A stretch of 64,000 bases of DNA from Turnera subulata. Lineage: Eukaryota > Streptophyta > Magnoliopsida > Malpighiales > Passifloraceae. The position numbers and the translations under genes were made by a program. Below, one piece after another: positions 45,613-56,541 of this stretch. Under the pieces are notes generated by a model. That model saw only the letters and a program-made list of their open reading frames with translations, had not been told where the DNA came from and did not search any database. The stretch is from NCBI GenBank assembly GCA_028386065.3, contig JAKUCV010001525.1:80552-144551 (forward strand). The letters run 5' to 3'. Position 1 is the stretch's first letter; the number at the start of each line of letters is the position of its first letter.

Positions 45613-47355
45613 ACCACCTTCTTCTTAACCATCATCCACATCTTTGGAGTCGCCACCCGAACTTTATTATAGGGCAAAATTTGGGAAAAATCTTTCTTAG
45701 GCAACCAATGACTCCTTAAGGTAACCGATAAGCGAACCAAAAATGTGGACCCGGGAGTTTGTTATGGATGGGAAGTTGTTAGGCACCCATCCATGTTGGG
45801 GCGAGATCATGTGAAATTAAAGATCTACACATTCCATGCAGAACAAAACAAATAATAGAAACAAAACAAAGAAAAAACAAAAAATAATTAAAGATTGAGC
45901 TTGCATTTCCACCACTAGAAACTGCCTACGTACTCCCTGATAATGGGTTCAAAGCTCACGTAGTTCTCAACATGCATCACATAATTATCACATCATCAGT
46001 ATCAGCAATTTGTAATAGTAGCAATCAATCAAAAAAATTAGAACGATTTACCTCTTGAAGCCCTCCTCTTGCTCCTATTTGCTTACCACTCCTAAGCAGA
46101 ATTTTGGCTAAACTTCAATGGAAAATTCAACATGGAAAGAAGTCGAACTGGTGTCTGTGTCAACAGAAAAGTTGTAGATCTTTCTCAGCTTTCCAGGGAC
46201 TCCAAGAACGCAACAAACCGATGTCTACAGCTTCAAATATGGTGATTCTTTCGGGACTGCCTGCACAGGAATCCTCTACTCGGGTTTAAGCTTTCCCCTA
46301 CCGATTTGCTTTGATCCGCCTCCTTCCTCTTCTTCTCTTGCTCTCCTCTTGCTACAGCCTTCTTGCTACTCCTCTCCATGAAACTCCTCCAGAATTTTAA
46401 CCCTTAAAAGGGTTCCTAAGCTTAGAATTAGGGAATTATCCCAAGCATCTAAGCTTATGTGTGTATAGAGGGGGAAGAGAGAAATTGTGTGTCCATGAGG
46501 GTGAATGGAGGGTCCTATTTATAGTGTTCAGGAGGTCTGGATGTGGTGTTGATCTAAGGGTTGGAATTGGATCCCTAGATCCAACGGTATATACCTAGAA
46601 TCAAAAGAACAGGAAAAATCTGAAAAACTGCCAAAACAGAGAGCGATGTCCGCCAGGCGCCGGCTGTCCTCTCGCGACGATTGCCAGGTGCTGGCGGTCA
46701 TCTCCCGAATGGCGGGCGGTCATGTCTGCCGGCACCTATTTCCATATTTGTTCTTTACTTTTCGGTTTTGATCCTCATTATTCTGGTCCAACTTGATTCC
46801 CACACCCTTCCTAATTGGTTTTTACCTGTTTTAAGCTCCAGAAAACCTCCTAACTTATAGCCTACCCCTACCCTTTTCCTATTTTTCCATACTTTCTCCC
46901 CACTCCACTCCATATGCATAAAAACACAAAAGGAAGACAATTAATTCCGAATTTTGACAAAAATTAGGGTTAATAGGCTGCTAAATTCTGTGTTTTTAAT
47001 TGGCTTAAGTTGCTGGAGGATTCATATTTCATTGGTCCAGGCTCCAATTTATTTTATAACTCAAAATCATCTTAAATGGGCCCAAAAATAAAATAAAAGC
47101 CTAAAACAATAAAATACCCATATTTTCATAAAATCCAGAATTTAAATATACTTAAACTTAGAATTAAATCATCTCAATAATCCCGAGTTAAATACACAAA
47201 AAATCCTAAAAATAATAAAAATATTAATAATTTAACAAATTAAATTATAAACACATTTCATCCTAGGATCAAATCATCTCATCTATCTACAGACAAAAAT
47301 AAATTTATAATTCAATAGAATGAAATATCAGTAGGTCAAATTTGGGGTTTTCACA
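45613..47355 (-). repeat. Main part of the element D 5' LTR
   Basis: On the minus strand it starts TGTGAAAACCCCAAATTTGA at 47355 and runs about 1.7 kb. It includes the GGGTGCCTAACAACTTCCCA and GGTGGCGACTCC blocks often found near the end of Tat-like LTRs. No gene is visible; small frames here are chance. Confidence 0.65.
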
Positions 47356-47517
47356 ACTTGTGGGGTGAAATATCTCTTTGTTGGTAAATTCTGCGGTAGA
47401 TAAAGAATAGTTGTGCAAGTTGAATCTTCCTCCATGGCTTTTGGCTCCCATAATTTATTTGAAACGCCCAAAAATAGGTGAGAAAAACTTATAACAGAGA
47501 GAAATAAACCGACAAGA
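47356..47517. repeat. Single copy of the G repeat (left part)
   Basis: It matches the units at 54944-55545 (CCTTTGTTGGTAAATT-like start, GAATCTTCCTCCATG, TTTGGCTCCCATA). The match resumes at about 48015-48200 after the 5S-bearing insertion. Confidence 0.75.
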
Positions 47518-48009
47518 TGTAACGTCCCGGCTTGTCGACTGTCACTGCAAACCAACACAGGACCCTACCAACATGCTTTGTCCTCACTCGCATGTTTCCG
47601 GGGAAAACTTCCCAGGAGGTCGCCCATCCTAGAATTGCTCCAAGTCAAGCACGTTTAACTTTTGAGTTTTTCTGGAATGAGCACCGAAAAGGTAGGTGCA
47701 CCCTGTTGATATAGTTAGTACCCTTCAAACCGTTTAAGCTATTCTCGATTATACAGTCCCATACCTGTACAACCTCGAAATCACTTCAGTTGAGCTATTC
47801 TTAACTATACAGTCCCACACCTGTATAATTACGAAATTGCCCCAACTATGTAGCCCCATCCCTACACAGTCTCAGGATCTCTCCTATTCCGGTGTGGATT
47901 TGGTTCATTCATGTGCCACTCCGTCTAAAGCTTGCTGAAAACAGCTCCTTTTCCATGCTCATTCCGGCACCGGCATACACTTCCCGACCTCATAGACCCC
48001 GGGGTGTCA
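47518..48009. mobile_element. LTR-like repeat carrying 5S rRNA-derived sequence
   Basis: It starts TGTAACGTCCCGG, ends CCCCGGGGTGTCA, is 492 bp and interrupts a G repeat. It contains a minus-strand 5S rRNA-like stretch (47608-47703). Two units of about 60 bp around CTATACAGTCCCA are repeated at about 47740-47860. LTRs with a 5S domain are known from Cassandra-type TRIM elements. No target duplication or second LTR was found, so it may be a solo LTR. Confidence 0.65.
47608..47703 (-). other. 5S rRNA-derived segment
   Basis: The minus strand contains AGTTAAACGTGCTTGACTTG (A-box region) and GGATGGGCGACCTCCTGGGA (C-box region) in the order and spacing of plant 5S rRNA. The first and middle parts have diverged. 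It is not a functional 5S gene but could keep part of the internal Pol III promoter. Confidence 0.8.
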
Positions 48010-48308
48010 TATAGGAAGTAGGATTAAATCCACAAAAAGTGGGTGTAAACCAACACAACTAAAACAGAATTGAAAAAAACTAGTTGAAAGGAATTTTGGT
48101 AGGGGGGCTCACCGCCGGAAAGAAAGTCGGCGGCAACCCCAATCTGTAGATCTAGGGGTTTCTTTAAAAGGGAGAGAGAGAAGAGAAAACCCTAAAGACG
48201 CACGAGCTAAGTATCTAGCCCTCCTTGATTACTTGCTTCGTTATTTTTCCGTTGGTTTAGCAAACCTGGTGTGAGCATTAGAATTTGGATCGGAATATGT
48301 AACTTTTG

Positions 48309-48734
48309 GGGTCAATCATATTTTTTATCCTTGTGTTTATCGATTTGGTCATTTTTCATCCATGTGTTGATTTTCCGGGATATTTTTCATTTTTCTCCGA
48401 TTTTCTGGAAATAAAATGCTGACATGTCAATTTTAAAATTGACACGTCAGCTATGTAGGCCCATATTAAACTGAAAACACGCAACTCAAATCACACCACC
48501 CAACCCGTTTTTGTCTACGGATTTTGGGTTTGGTGTTTTCAAGTTAAATTTGGGCCTACATAGCTGATGTGTCATGTTTTTAATTGACATGTCAGCATTT
48601 TCTTTTCGGAAAACCGGGAAAAAATAAAAAATGTCCCGAAAAATCAACACAGGGATGAAAAATGTCCATTTTGTAACACAAGGATGAAAAATGCTTAAAG
48701 CGATAAACACAAGGATCAAAAATATGATTGACCC
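48309..48734. mobile_element. Foldback Mutator-like miniature element, 10-bp TSD
   Basis: The ends read GGGTCAATCATATTTTT(T/G)AT and are inverted over about 200 bp, so the 426-bp unit can fold on itself. A perfect 10-bp duplication GTAACTTTTG flanks it (48299-48308 and 48735-48744). No coding capacity. It sits inside a dispersed repeat that is also present at 51140-51330. Confidence 0.92.
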
Positions 48735-48752
48735 GTAACTTTTGGTATGGGA

Positions 48753-49452
48753 TTCGGGATTCCAAAATTATCAAAACCCCTGCCCGTTTTGAATTCCATA
48801 CCAAAAATATCCTGAATTCCAATCCTGAATTTTAATTTAGATAATTTGGGATAGTTCCAATCATCCCCAATTTATTACATTTTCTTTAATCCACATACAA
48901 AATTATATAATCTAAAAATTTTCCAAAATTACATAATCTAAAAATTACATAATTTTAAAAAATTTTAAACTATTTATTTTTTAATTTTATCTTCAAATGA
49001 TTTAACAAGTACAAACTAATAATAAAGTGTAAAATTTAAAATAAAGAATTTAGTTGCAAATTTAGAAAGTCATATCCTCAAAGTTGTAAGTTAAAAACGA
49101 CGCCGCTTTGATAAAAAAATTCGGGATTCCAAAATTATCAAAACCCCTGCGAGTATTGAATTCCATACCAAAAATATCCTGAATTCCAATCCTGAATTTT
49201 AATTTAGATAATTTGGGATAGTTCCAATCATCCCCAATTTGTTACATTTTCTTTAAGCCACATACAAAATTATATAATCTAAAAATTACATAATTTTAAA
49301 AATTTTTAAACTATTTATTTTCTAATTTTATCTTCAAATGATTTAACCAGTGCAAACTAATAATAAAGTGCCAAATTTAAAATATAGAATTTAGTTGCAA
49401 AGTTTAGAAAGTCATAGTTGTAAGTTACAACGACGCCGTTTTGATAAAAAAA
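48753..49452. repeat. Tandem repeat, units of 367 and 333 bp
   Basis: Unit 1 (48753-49119) and unit 2 (49120-49452) both start TTCGGGATTCCAAAATTATC and contain CCTGAATTCCAATCCTGAAT and ACGACGCCG. A short third start is at 49453. Very AT-rich, without genes. Confidence 0.88.
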
Positions 49453-49841
49453 TTCGGAATTCCAAAATTTTTTAGAATTCCTGACCAGTCCAAACCTAAC
49501 TTGTAATTCAGGATTGTCCGTAAAAAATTTTAATGCTTATTTAGACAATTTGAAACTCTAAATTAAATATTATTTGGATTCGGAATTCGATTTGAATTGT
49601 TGGATGGGTGCTCACCCCCTACTGGACACTGTTAGTGGTAGGTTCTAGGTTTAATTTTCTTTCTAAACGTGTCTAGCAGAGGATGGGTGTGCTAAAGCTC
49701 CACTAAAATTTTGACACTTCACACTTTCTCTTTTAAAAAACAGAACACAGTAACGTATATGAATCAAAACGTTATTTTAGTAACGTATATCAAAAAAATT
49801 TATTAACGCAAGCAATCTATAAAGAGATTGCTCACCTATAC
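49453..49841. other. Intergenic DNA
   Basis: AT-rich flank of the tandem repeat; no gene or repeat I could support. Confidence 0.5.
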
Positions 49842-50052
49842 GGATTGAGATCCTCTCCTGTAAAATTATGTCCTGTTGGTTGAATCGTGGCCATGATTTT
49901 CAAAATCATTGGTGAGAATTTATTTTTACCTTATTTAATTTTTTTAGTTTTTCTTACCTTACATATTTTAGGGCCATTAATTAAACAAATCAACGGTATT
50001 TATTTAACAGGATCTCTCCTGTTGAATACTGTACAGGAGAGAATCCAAATCC
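49842..50052. mobile_element. Miniature Mutator-like element, 9-bp TSD
   Basis: The left end GGATTGAGATCCTCTCCTGT and the reversed right end GGATTTGGATTCTCTCCTGT are imperfect inverted repeats of about 35 bp. Flanks are CACCTATAC (49833-49841) and CACATATAC (50053-50061), a 9-bp duplication with one change. It is 211 bp and ends about 325 bp before the lipid-transfer-protein start codon, so it lies in the promoter region. Confidence 0.82.
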
Positions 50053-50269
50053 CACATATACTAATACTGGGTGACACAGCTCAAATTGTACAGCTGTTCT
50101 CCCCGCAACAAGAATCCAATATTCCCATTCTTAATTGATCATCATAATCCAAAAGTAAAGTGTCATAATCCCTCACCATTTCCCACCCCATTTATCGCTT
50201 TCCTTACATAAATAGAAAAGGGAATCCCCAAAAACCGAAAGTAAACCAAAAAATATTGCTTTCAGACCC

Positions 50270-50277
50270 TTTATATG
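50270..50277 (+). promoter_or_regulatory. Candidate TATA box of the lipid-transfer-protein gene
   Basis: TTTATATG lies about 100 bp before the ATG at 50378. A second candidate, ATAAATAG, is at about 50208. Confidence 0.5.
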
Positions 50278-50377
50278 GAGCTGCTATCAAGCCATTCATC
50301 AATAAGTATCACCATCCAATTCGCTTATTAGAAAATCAAGAGAGATCCTTAAAAAAAAAAAAAATCAAGAGAGAGAC

Positions 50378-50905
50378 ATGGCTATCATTGGCAGCAGCCA
50401 TTTCCTGAGTCTGGCAATGCTGGTTGTTGTTGGAACATTAACCTTGGGTCTGGGTGATAATCACATGGTCTCCGCCCAGTGCGGGACTAATGTTCCTGAC
50501 CTTGTCCTCCACTGTGCTAGGTATGTTAAAGTCGACGGCCCAAAAGAAAATCCCGACCAAGCTTGTTGTCATGTGATAACAGGCCTCGATATTCCCTGCG
50601 TCTGTAAGTATGTTACCCCCGAAGTACAAAAAATGGTTAGCATGGAGAAAGTGGTCTACGTTGCTAGAACCTGTGGCCTTACCCTGCAACCTGGAATGAA
50701 GTGTGGAAGTAAGTTAATTTTGAACTTTAATTAGCTATATATATATACATGCATGGTTTCTCCTTTTTGTGTCCTACCTTGGCTTCTCTTCTTATTTGTG
50801 TGTCCTTGCCTTGCCTGATAAACATGATATTATAGCCTAACTTTGTACTAATACATGAACAATGCATTCGTTGCAGGTTTTGTGGTTCCTCCTCCTTTGG
50901 TTTGA
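50378..50905 (+). CDS. Non-specific lipid-transfer protein, 8-Cys type, two exons
   Basis: Exons 50378-50708 and 50877-50905 join to 119 residues plus stop. The intron has GT at 50709 and AG at 50876. The protein begins with a signal peptide (MAIIGSSHFLSLAMLVVVGT) and then has the eight-cysteine fold C-X10-C-X16-CC-X9-CXC-X22-C-X9-C (QCGTNVPD, DQACCHVITG, IPCVCKY, ARTCGLT, MKCGS). Exon 2 adds the short tail SFVVPPPLV. The spacing fits the type IV (nsLTPd) group that includes DIR1, a secreted lipid binder in systemic defence signalling; the exact group is uncertain. Reading through the donor site would give a 118-residue variant. Frame and splice sites look intact, so it is probably active. 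Confidence 0.9.
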
Positions 50906-51019
50906 TTAGAAGGGAGTGCATCAAAGTGCTTGTAGGTGTCTTTATGGAATGTAATAATGGTTGACCCACCACCAATTGTAGTTTTCTGGATTGTTATAGC
51001 GAAAAATTGCCGTCTATGT

Positions 51020-51330
51020 ATTGAAGATTAAACTTTGAAATATGGATGAATATATGGTGACTAACCCAACGTATTCTAAAAAAATTGGCATAATGATTAT
51101 TTTCCCTTTAACAAGTTTGGTCCCAATTAGGGGTAACATTCGTGGATTTGGATTAGAATATGTAATTTCCGGTATCCATTTGGAGATCCTGAAATACATA
51201 ATTCTAAATTCCATACATAATTTTAAATTCCAATATCCTGAATTTCAAATTGCCCAAATTTTAATTTGGATAATTCAGGATAGTACCAATCATCCTGAAT
51301 TTGTTACATTCTCTTTAATTCACTTGAACT
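51020..51330 (+). repeat. Dispersed repeat shared with the upstream side of the LTP gene
   Basis: GGATTTGGATTAGAATATGT and AGGATAGTACCAATCATCCT, with their surroundings, match 48275-48300 and 48745-48900 in direct orientation. The gene therefore lies between two copies of one AT-rich repeat family. Confidence 0.7.
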
Positions 51331-52386
51331 AGCTATATCTCAACCGACTCTCTAAATTTGATCAACCATGCGAAAAGAAAAATAAAAATGAGGTCTTAAC
51401 TCTTAACCATTTCTGGTACTTTAAATTTAATAAAAAAATAGTTAAAAAGATTCAAACCTTTGATTAAAAGAGGAAACGGTGTGCTACGTGTTTTTGTAAA
51501 TTAAAATTTAATAACCACTCATTGGTTGCTATATAACGATAAATTTTCAGATGGGGACTTTCCAAGTTTAGTTAATGTCAACAGGGGCTCCACTATATCT
51601 CTCTATATAGAATTATTTTTTTTTTATTTCCCATCTGGATACAAGAGTATTCGAACCTGAGACCTCGTTTAAATGGAACTCAATTGCTTATCACTTTACC
51701 AACCCCACATTAATATCTATACAATCATTTCTTATATAAACTCTACTCATGTCTCAGAGAATGAACTTCTATTTCCCGTTCAATCATTACTTTTTCTTTT
51801 TTTGTGTTTGGTGAACAAGAATTTGAGTTCAATCTTTACTAATTGTAGAATCTCTTGCGAAACTGAAATATCGTACTTTAAGGAATATAACAATAACTTC
51901 CCATGCTCTAATTTAATGAGCTTGCTTGGCAATTATAATTGAACTCGCTCTCATATACTCCTCCGGTTATTGTTTCAGTTAAGTGAACTTAACTGTGGTA
52001 CTTCAATGTTTTGATAGCAGCTGGAGTTCTGCATTCCATTAGGAAAAATACTCGCTACAGTTGAAGTATATTAAGCCAATGGTAGCTCATAAGGGTGCAA
52101 ACACTTTATTCTCTTTTTGATCTGATTTTTTTTTTGATCTGAAGACACTTTATTCTCTTTACTCGTTGTCATGTGTCTCTACACGTTGTGTTGCTTGACA
52201 TTTGATCAGATTTGAAATTATGATTTTGTGGTTTGTCTAATCAATATAAGTATCTAACGATTATAAGTATCTAACTTGACGTTTGAAATGCAATTGTGGT
52301 GTAAGCTAAAAGTCCTTTTATCTATCCTGAGTTTTCTATTTGCTCGTGTGTCTATTCTGAGTTTCACTTGTCTCAATTGTATCTTT
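51331..52386. other. Intergenic DNA
   Basis: AT-rich, with no gene or repeat that I could support. Confidence 0.5.
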
Positions 52387-54560
52387 TTTTTTTTTTGCTA
52401 GAAAAAACACACAGCTCTCATAAAAGATAATAGTAGCAACATAATACATCCACCAGGTTAGGTATAAACCCAATTAAACACATAAAACTACAAATAAACT
52501 GCAAGTTTGAGCAGGAATGGAATTATAATAAATCAGGGATGCCTTGAGGGGAGGATTCACCAAATCCTTCCCACCCAAACCCCTGCAACCATTCCCCTGA
52601 TCTTTCATCCTTACAACAACAAGATCAAAACATAAAACAAGCCAAAAGCAGGTGTAGTAAGTAGGTCTTGAATTGTAGCTAGCAAATGCAATTCAATCAC
52701 CTACTCCCTCGCCTGTTCCTCTAAACACGCTCACACAACAAAAATATAAAACCAAACAAGGGAAAGCGAAAAGATTACTTGCGCAATTAGACTCCCCGAC
52801 CAAAGTCCACGTTATCCAGAGCTGCCGATGACCTGGAGCATCCAAAGGGACAAACGAACCATTCTTGCGTGCATGATTTCTTTGAGTGGGGGGCATCTAT
52901 CAGGTAGAATGACCACTTTAGTGCGACGCACTTTGAATATCCCAGAAAATATAGGAAAAGAAAGGATGCTCCAATTCCGTTCTAGAAAACCCAGGTCTTG
53001 GATCGGGCAGCTGCCATAGCGCCCATAGTATCCTCCCTGTATGATCACCTGAGATTGCAGCCCATAAACAAAGTAAAGTAATTTGTTCACGAGGAAAACA
53101 TAGAGTAGATAGCAAAATTTCGAAACAATAATGTGCTCAAACACATTGAGGAACTTTGTTTCTCGTTAAGAAAGCAACAAAAAAGCCATGATACCCTTCC
53201 TTCCTCCTCGTATCCGACTATATCACCACTACCTAGTTACCAGCTGCAGGGGACTGCCACATCAAATCCCCAGCTTCCTTCATTTACAGCAATGTTGGTA
53301 TCATACTTTGATCCCACACATCCTCCATAGCCTCGCATGCTTGAACCAGGTCCACCGTTGTGGGTTGATAGTTGATCTTTGCTTTCCTGGCCAATCTCTT
53401 CCAGCTGGGTTTAGAAGCAGAAGCATGGATAGGGGATGCGTCGTGTAAGTCCGTTATCAACTCTGCCACTGCATTCATAGTCCCGGTGTGTGTCCTCCGG
53501 GCAGATTCTTGAATTGGGGATATGATAACCTCCTCTTCGAGTACTTTACGTTTCTTTGAGGGCACTGTAGCACCTACCCCCTTAAAATCCAAGGGCTCCG
53601 TCTATGCATTCCCCGATCCTGTTGGGAGTCCCTCTCCATTCTCTCCTCTACCTCTTCCATTGGTATCTGCTTCCTAGTAGGGCAATGTTTCCCGAGCACC
53701 TCCTTTGCCTACATCCAAGGCCCATAACTATCCAGCGGGTCCTGGGCTTCATGCACCGGCTGGTTGGGTGCGTGATTCTTCCACATCATAAAAGTGAAAC
53801 ATTGGGAATACAGCTCCAATTTTCAAACACGGTCATGAGACAACAAGGTAGGAGGAATATCATGTAATTGGACCCAAAATAACACTTGTCTAAAGCTTAC
53901 CTGGCTAAGGATCATATCCGGGAACCATCCCTTGAGGCAAAAGTGCATATTAGAGATGTGCCACGGGGAACCCTTAAGCACCTTCTTCTTGTCCTTTTCC
54001 AACTCGAAACCTATCAAAAAGATGTTGTTCATCTTAGGTATGATACGCAAGTCCCCCTTGATGTACCATACACTTTGCATTTGGCTCCGGATTTGGCTGA
54101 GATGAGGCCTTCTTTCACCCAGCACTTTACCCACCACGTAAGTTCGAGCCATAATGGCTCCTAAGCTTTCTTCAGGCGTGGTGGCTCCATATCTGCGCTT
54201 CCACCTCTAAGGTCTATTATTCGACGAGATGAAGAGCCCGCCATGGCAAATCCAGGCACCTAAAAACCAGTGACCACACCGGTGCTACAATTGTACTAAA
54301 ACTGAACCAGGAGACCTGATTATTGCTAAAATCACTTATGCAACTTTGGAAACAATCCCACTCAGTGCAAAATCCCACCCAAAGCAAGACCGGCATACAA
54401 TTGTGAAAGATCCAAAGAGATGAAGATGAAAATATCCTAGATTATAATGGGTTAATTGCAAAGGAAAGATTGGTTGGTTACCGATTGTGGGCGCAACTGC
54501 TAGTGATGTTGAAGCGATAAAAACCTAAATGGCAAGTTGAGAGTAACACATGCGCTGTAT
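52387..54560 (-). mobile_element. LINE-like retroelement with ORF1 only
   Basis: A run of 15 T at about 52387-52401 is the poly(A) tail of a minus-strand element. Upstream lie a 3' region of about 900 bp and an ORF1 with a DUF4283 domain. No ORF2 (endonuclease, reverse transcriptase) is present. It may be a deleted LINE or a retrocopied ORF1 transcript. The 5' border is guessed. Confidence 0.65.
53284..54244 (-). pseudogene. LINE ORF1-type protein with DUF4283 domain
   Basis: The likely start is MAGSSSRRIIDLRGGSADME at 54244, followed by a frameshift/stop near 54165. The DUF4283 domain is readable from 54152: TYVVGKVLGERRPHLSQI, NNIFLIGFELEKDKKKVLKG, SPWHISNMHFCLKGW, FWVQLHDIPPTLLS. It breaks again near 53823. 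The end is at 53592-53284 (KKRKVLEEEVIISPI, WKRLARKAKINYQP). In plants this domain is mostly found in gag-like ORF1 proteins of L1-like LINEs. Confidence 0.75.
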
Positions 54561-54663
54561 GCGCCATCCCCTTAATATGAAGTCTCAATCGCTGCATACC
54601 ATGTTAGATCTTATCTTCCCCTACATGCATACTCTCAACTGTATTTTAAGTTTCATTTCTATC

Positions 54664-54890
54664 ATAATTTTTTTTTTTGAGAAAAAGAGCATTTTTCATT
54701 CATATAAGCAGATCTAAAAATCTGAAATTACATAGTTGAAGATCTAATATAGCAAAAGTATAAGAAAAATTCAACATAAGAATTCTCCTTAACCTACTAC
54801 ATAAAAATACACAACGTGAATTATTTCCTTCAATTGAGGATTTACAAATGCACACTACTCTCGCGAGCATCAGATCTAGTATGGTCCGTG
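54664..54890 (-). mobile_element. 3' end of a poly(A) retroelement
   Basis: A run of T at about 54669-54680 followed by GAGAAAAAGAGCATTTTTCA reads, on the minus strand, as a typical LINE 3' end with poly(A). The part at about 54748-54885 is related to 38246-38330. Confidence 0.6.
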
Positions 54891-54943
54891 CAACAACCAC
54901 CATGCTAACAGGTAAAGTTAAGACATACCTGTGGGGAAAAATA

Positions 54944-55545
54944 TCCCTTTGTTGGTAAATTTCTACAGTAGATAGAGAATTGTTCTTCAAATTGAATCTT
55001 CCTCCATGACTTTTGGCTCCCATAGTCTTATTTGAAACACCAAAAAAAGTTGAGAAAACTCTAGAAGGACAGAAACAAACTCACAAAAAGTGAGACTAAA
55101 CCCACAAAAAGTGAGAGTACACCAATGAAACTAAATATAAATATCCCTGTGGGGGAAAATATCCCTTTGTTGGTAAATTTCTGTAGTAGATAAAAAATCG
55201 TTCTTCAAATTGAATCTTCCTCCACGACTTTTGGCTCCCATAGTCTTATTTGAAACACCAAAAAAGGATGAGAAAACTCCAGAAGGACAGAAACAAACTC
55301 ACAAAAAGTAGGAGTACACTAACGAAACTAAATATAAATATCCCTTTGTTGGTAAATTTCTATAGTAGATAGAGAATCGTTCTTCAATTTGAATCTTCCT
55401 CCACGACTTTTGGCTCTCATAGTCTTATTTGAAACACCAAAAAGAGGTGAGAAAACTCCAAAAGAACAGAAACAAACTCATAAAAAGTGAGACTAAACCC
55501 ACAAAAAGTGGGAGTAAACCAACGAAACTAAAAACAAAAAAGAAA
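54944..55545. repeat. G repeat, three tandem units of about 180-218 bp
   Basis: TCCCTTTGTTGGTAAATTTC starts units at 54944, 55162 and 55341. Each contains GAATCTTCCTCCA, ACTTTTGGCTC and CTCA(C/T)AAAAAGT. One more copy is split at 47356-47517 and 48015-48200. On the minus strand one unit reads MGAKSHGGRFNLKN; no function known to me. Confidence 0.88.
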
Positions 55546-56541
55546 AAACTAGTTAGTTGAAAGAAATTTTGGTGCGGGCTCAAAGTCAGCGACAACCCCA
55601 AGTTGTAGACCTAGGATTTTCTCTAAGAAAAAGAGAGAAAAGAGAAAACCCTAGAAAGAAAAAAAAAAGATATATTTCTATCCTAATATTATATCCTAGG
55701 CACTAGATAGTGATGTGGGGATTTTTCTCAGAAGTTTTCAAATTTCAAATTTAAGAGAGAGAGGCTCCTCCTTCTCTCTAGTCTTTCTTCCTAAAAAATC
55801 AAGATGGGGGTTGCCATGGATGGTTTCTTCACCATCCATGGTAAACCCCCCAACTTCTTTAGTTCATATCTCTTCTCTTTTAGTATGGTTACAGATCTAG
55901 TACCCTTATATAGGAATAAAAGTTATTCTTTTTGTGAGAGTGTTTCTCCTTGTGAGAGATTTTTGTTCTTCTCATGGGCAAAGTCAAGCTTCCCGGTAAG
56001 CAAGTCACGGATGGAGAATCGTGTTCTCCTGTTGGTGTTTTACTTCGAATGGGAGGCGAGACGAAGCATTATGGTGAAGTTTTAGTACACGGGTGGAAGC
56101 TCTCTTGTTTCTTTCATACCGTTGTATTTGTCTTCTTTGGATGGTTTCCTTCTGTAAGAACCGTGAGTTTTAACTCAAGAGTGCCGTTGGGTTCGGCACA
56201 TGGGAACGACTTTTCTTACCAAAAGTTGGATAGATTGTGTATCCTGTCATCTACAGGACCCTTCTTTGTGAAGAACGCTTTCTTACTCCCCCGACAACCC
56301 GTGGCTTTTCGGGCCACACTCATATCTACGAAGTCCTTGCAGATTTACTCCACGAAAGATTGGTATCAGTTGTTGCTTTGTGTTGTTCGATTGCTTAGTT
56401 TCTGTTATATGTTTATTTTGTTGTATTCTTTTTACTTGTGCACTTGTAATTTTCTTGGAGTCCTAGAGTTGATGACTCTAACATCTATCCAAGTGTATTT
56501 TATTTTATAATTAATGAAATATATGTTTCGACAAAAAAAAA
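55546..56541 (+). other. Unclassified block ending in A-run
   Basis: Contains a strong hairpin at 55806-55850. Short open frames (for example 55974-56510) match nothing I recognise. It ends TTAATGAAATATATGTTTCG followed by an A-run at 56532-56541, as a polyadenylated retrocopy or retroelement end would. Confidence 0.4.

Larger units (their letters stand above)
38502..47355 (-). mobile_element. Ty3/gypsy element D (Tat-like), truncated, split by copia E
   Basis: On the minus strand the LTR starts TGTGAAAACCCCAAATTT at 47355 and ends CTCACA at 41511. The copia E insertion (41546-45612) splits it. A primer-binding site and pol with a second RNase H domain follow. Pol stops at 38502 against a repeat, so integrase and the 3' LTR are gone. 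Two RNase H-type domains and a tRNA-Arg-like primer site are marks of the Tat/Ogre group. Confidence 0.82.

Noticed and set aside
41541..45617. TTACT/TTACC as target duplication of copia E
   Set aside because: The 3' LTR is cut short at this point, so the right-hand TTACC overlaps the uncertain LTR end.
45613..45660. A second primer-binding site of another gypsy element (GGTGGCGACTCC)
   Set aside because: Such a block occurs inside Tat-like LTR ends; the site at 41491-41509 lies beside pol of element D and fits better. Not excluded.
46104..47714. Small frames in the element D LTR and the 5S-bearing repeat
   Set aside because: They lie in LTR sequence and match no protein family I know.
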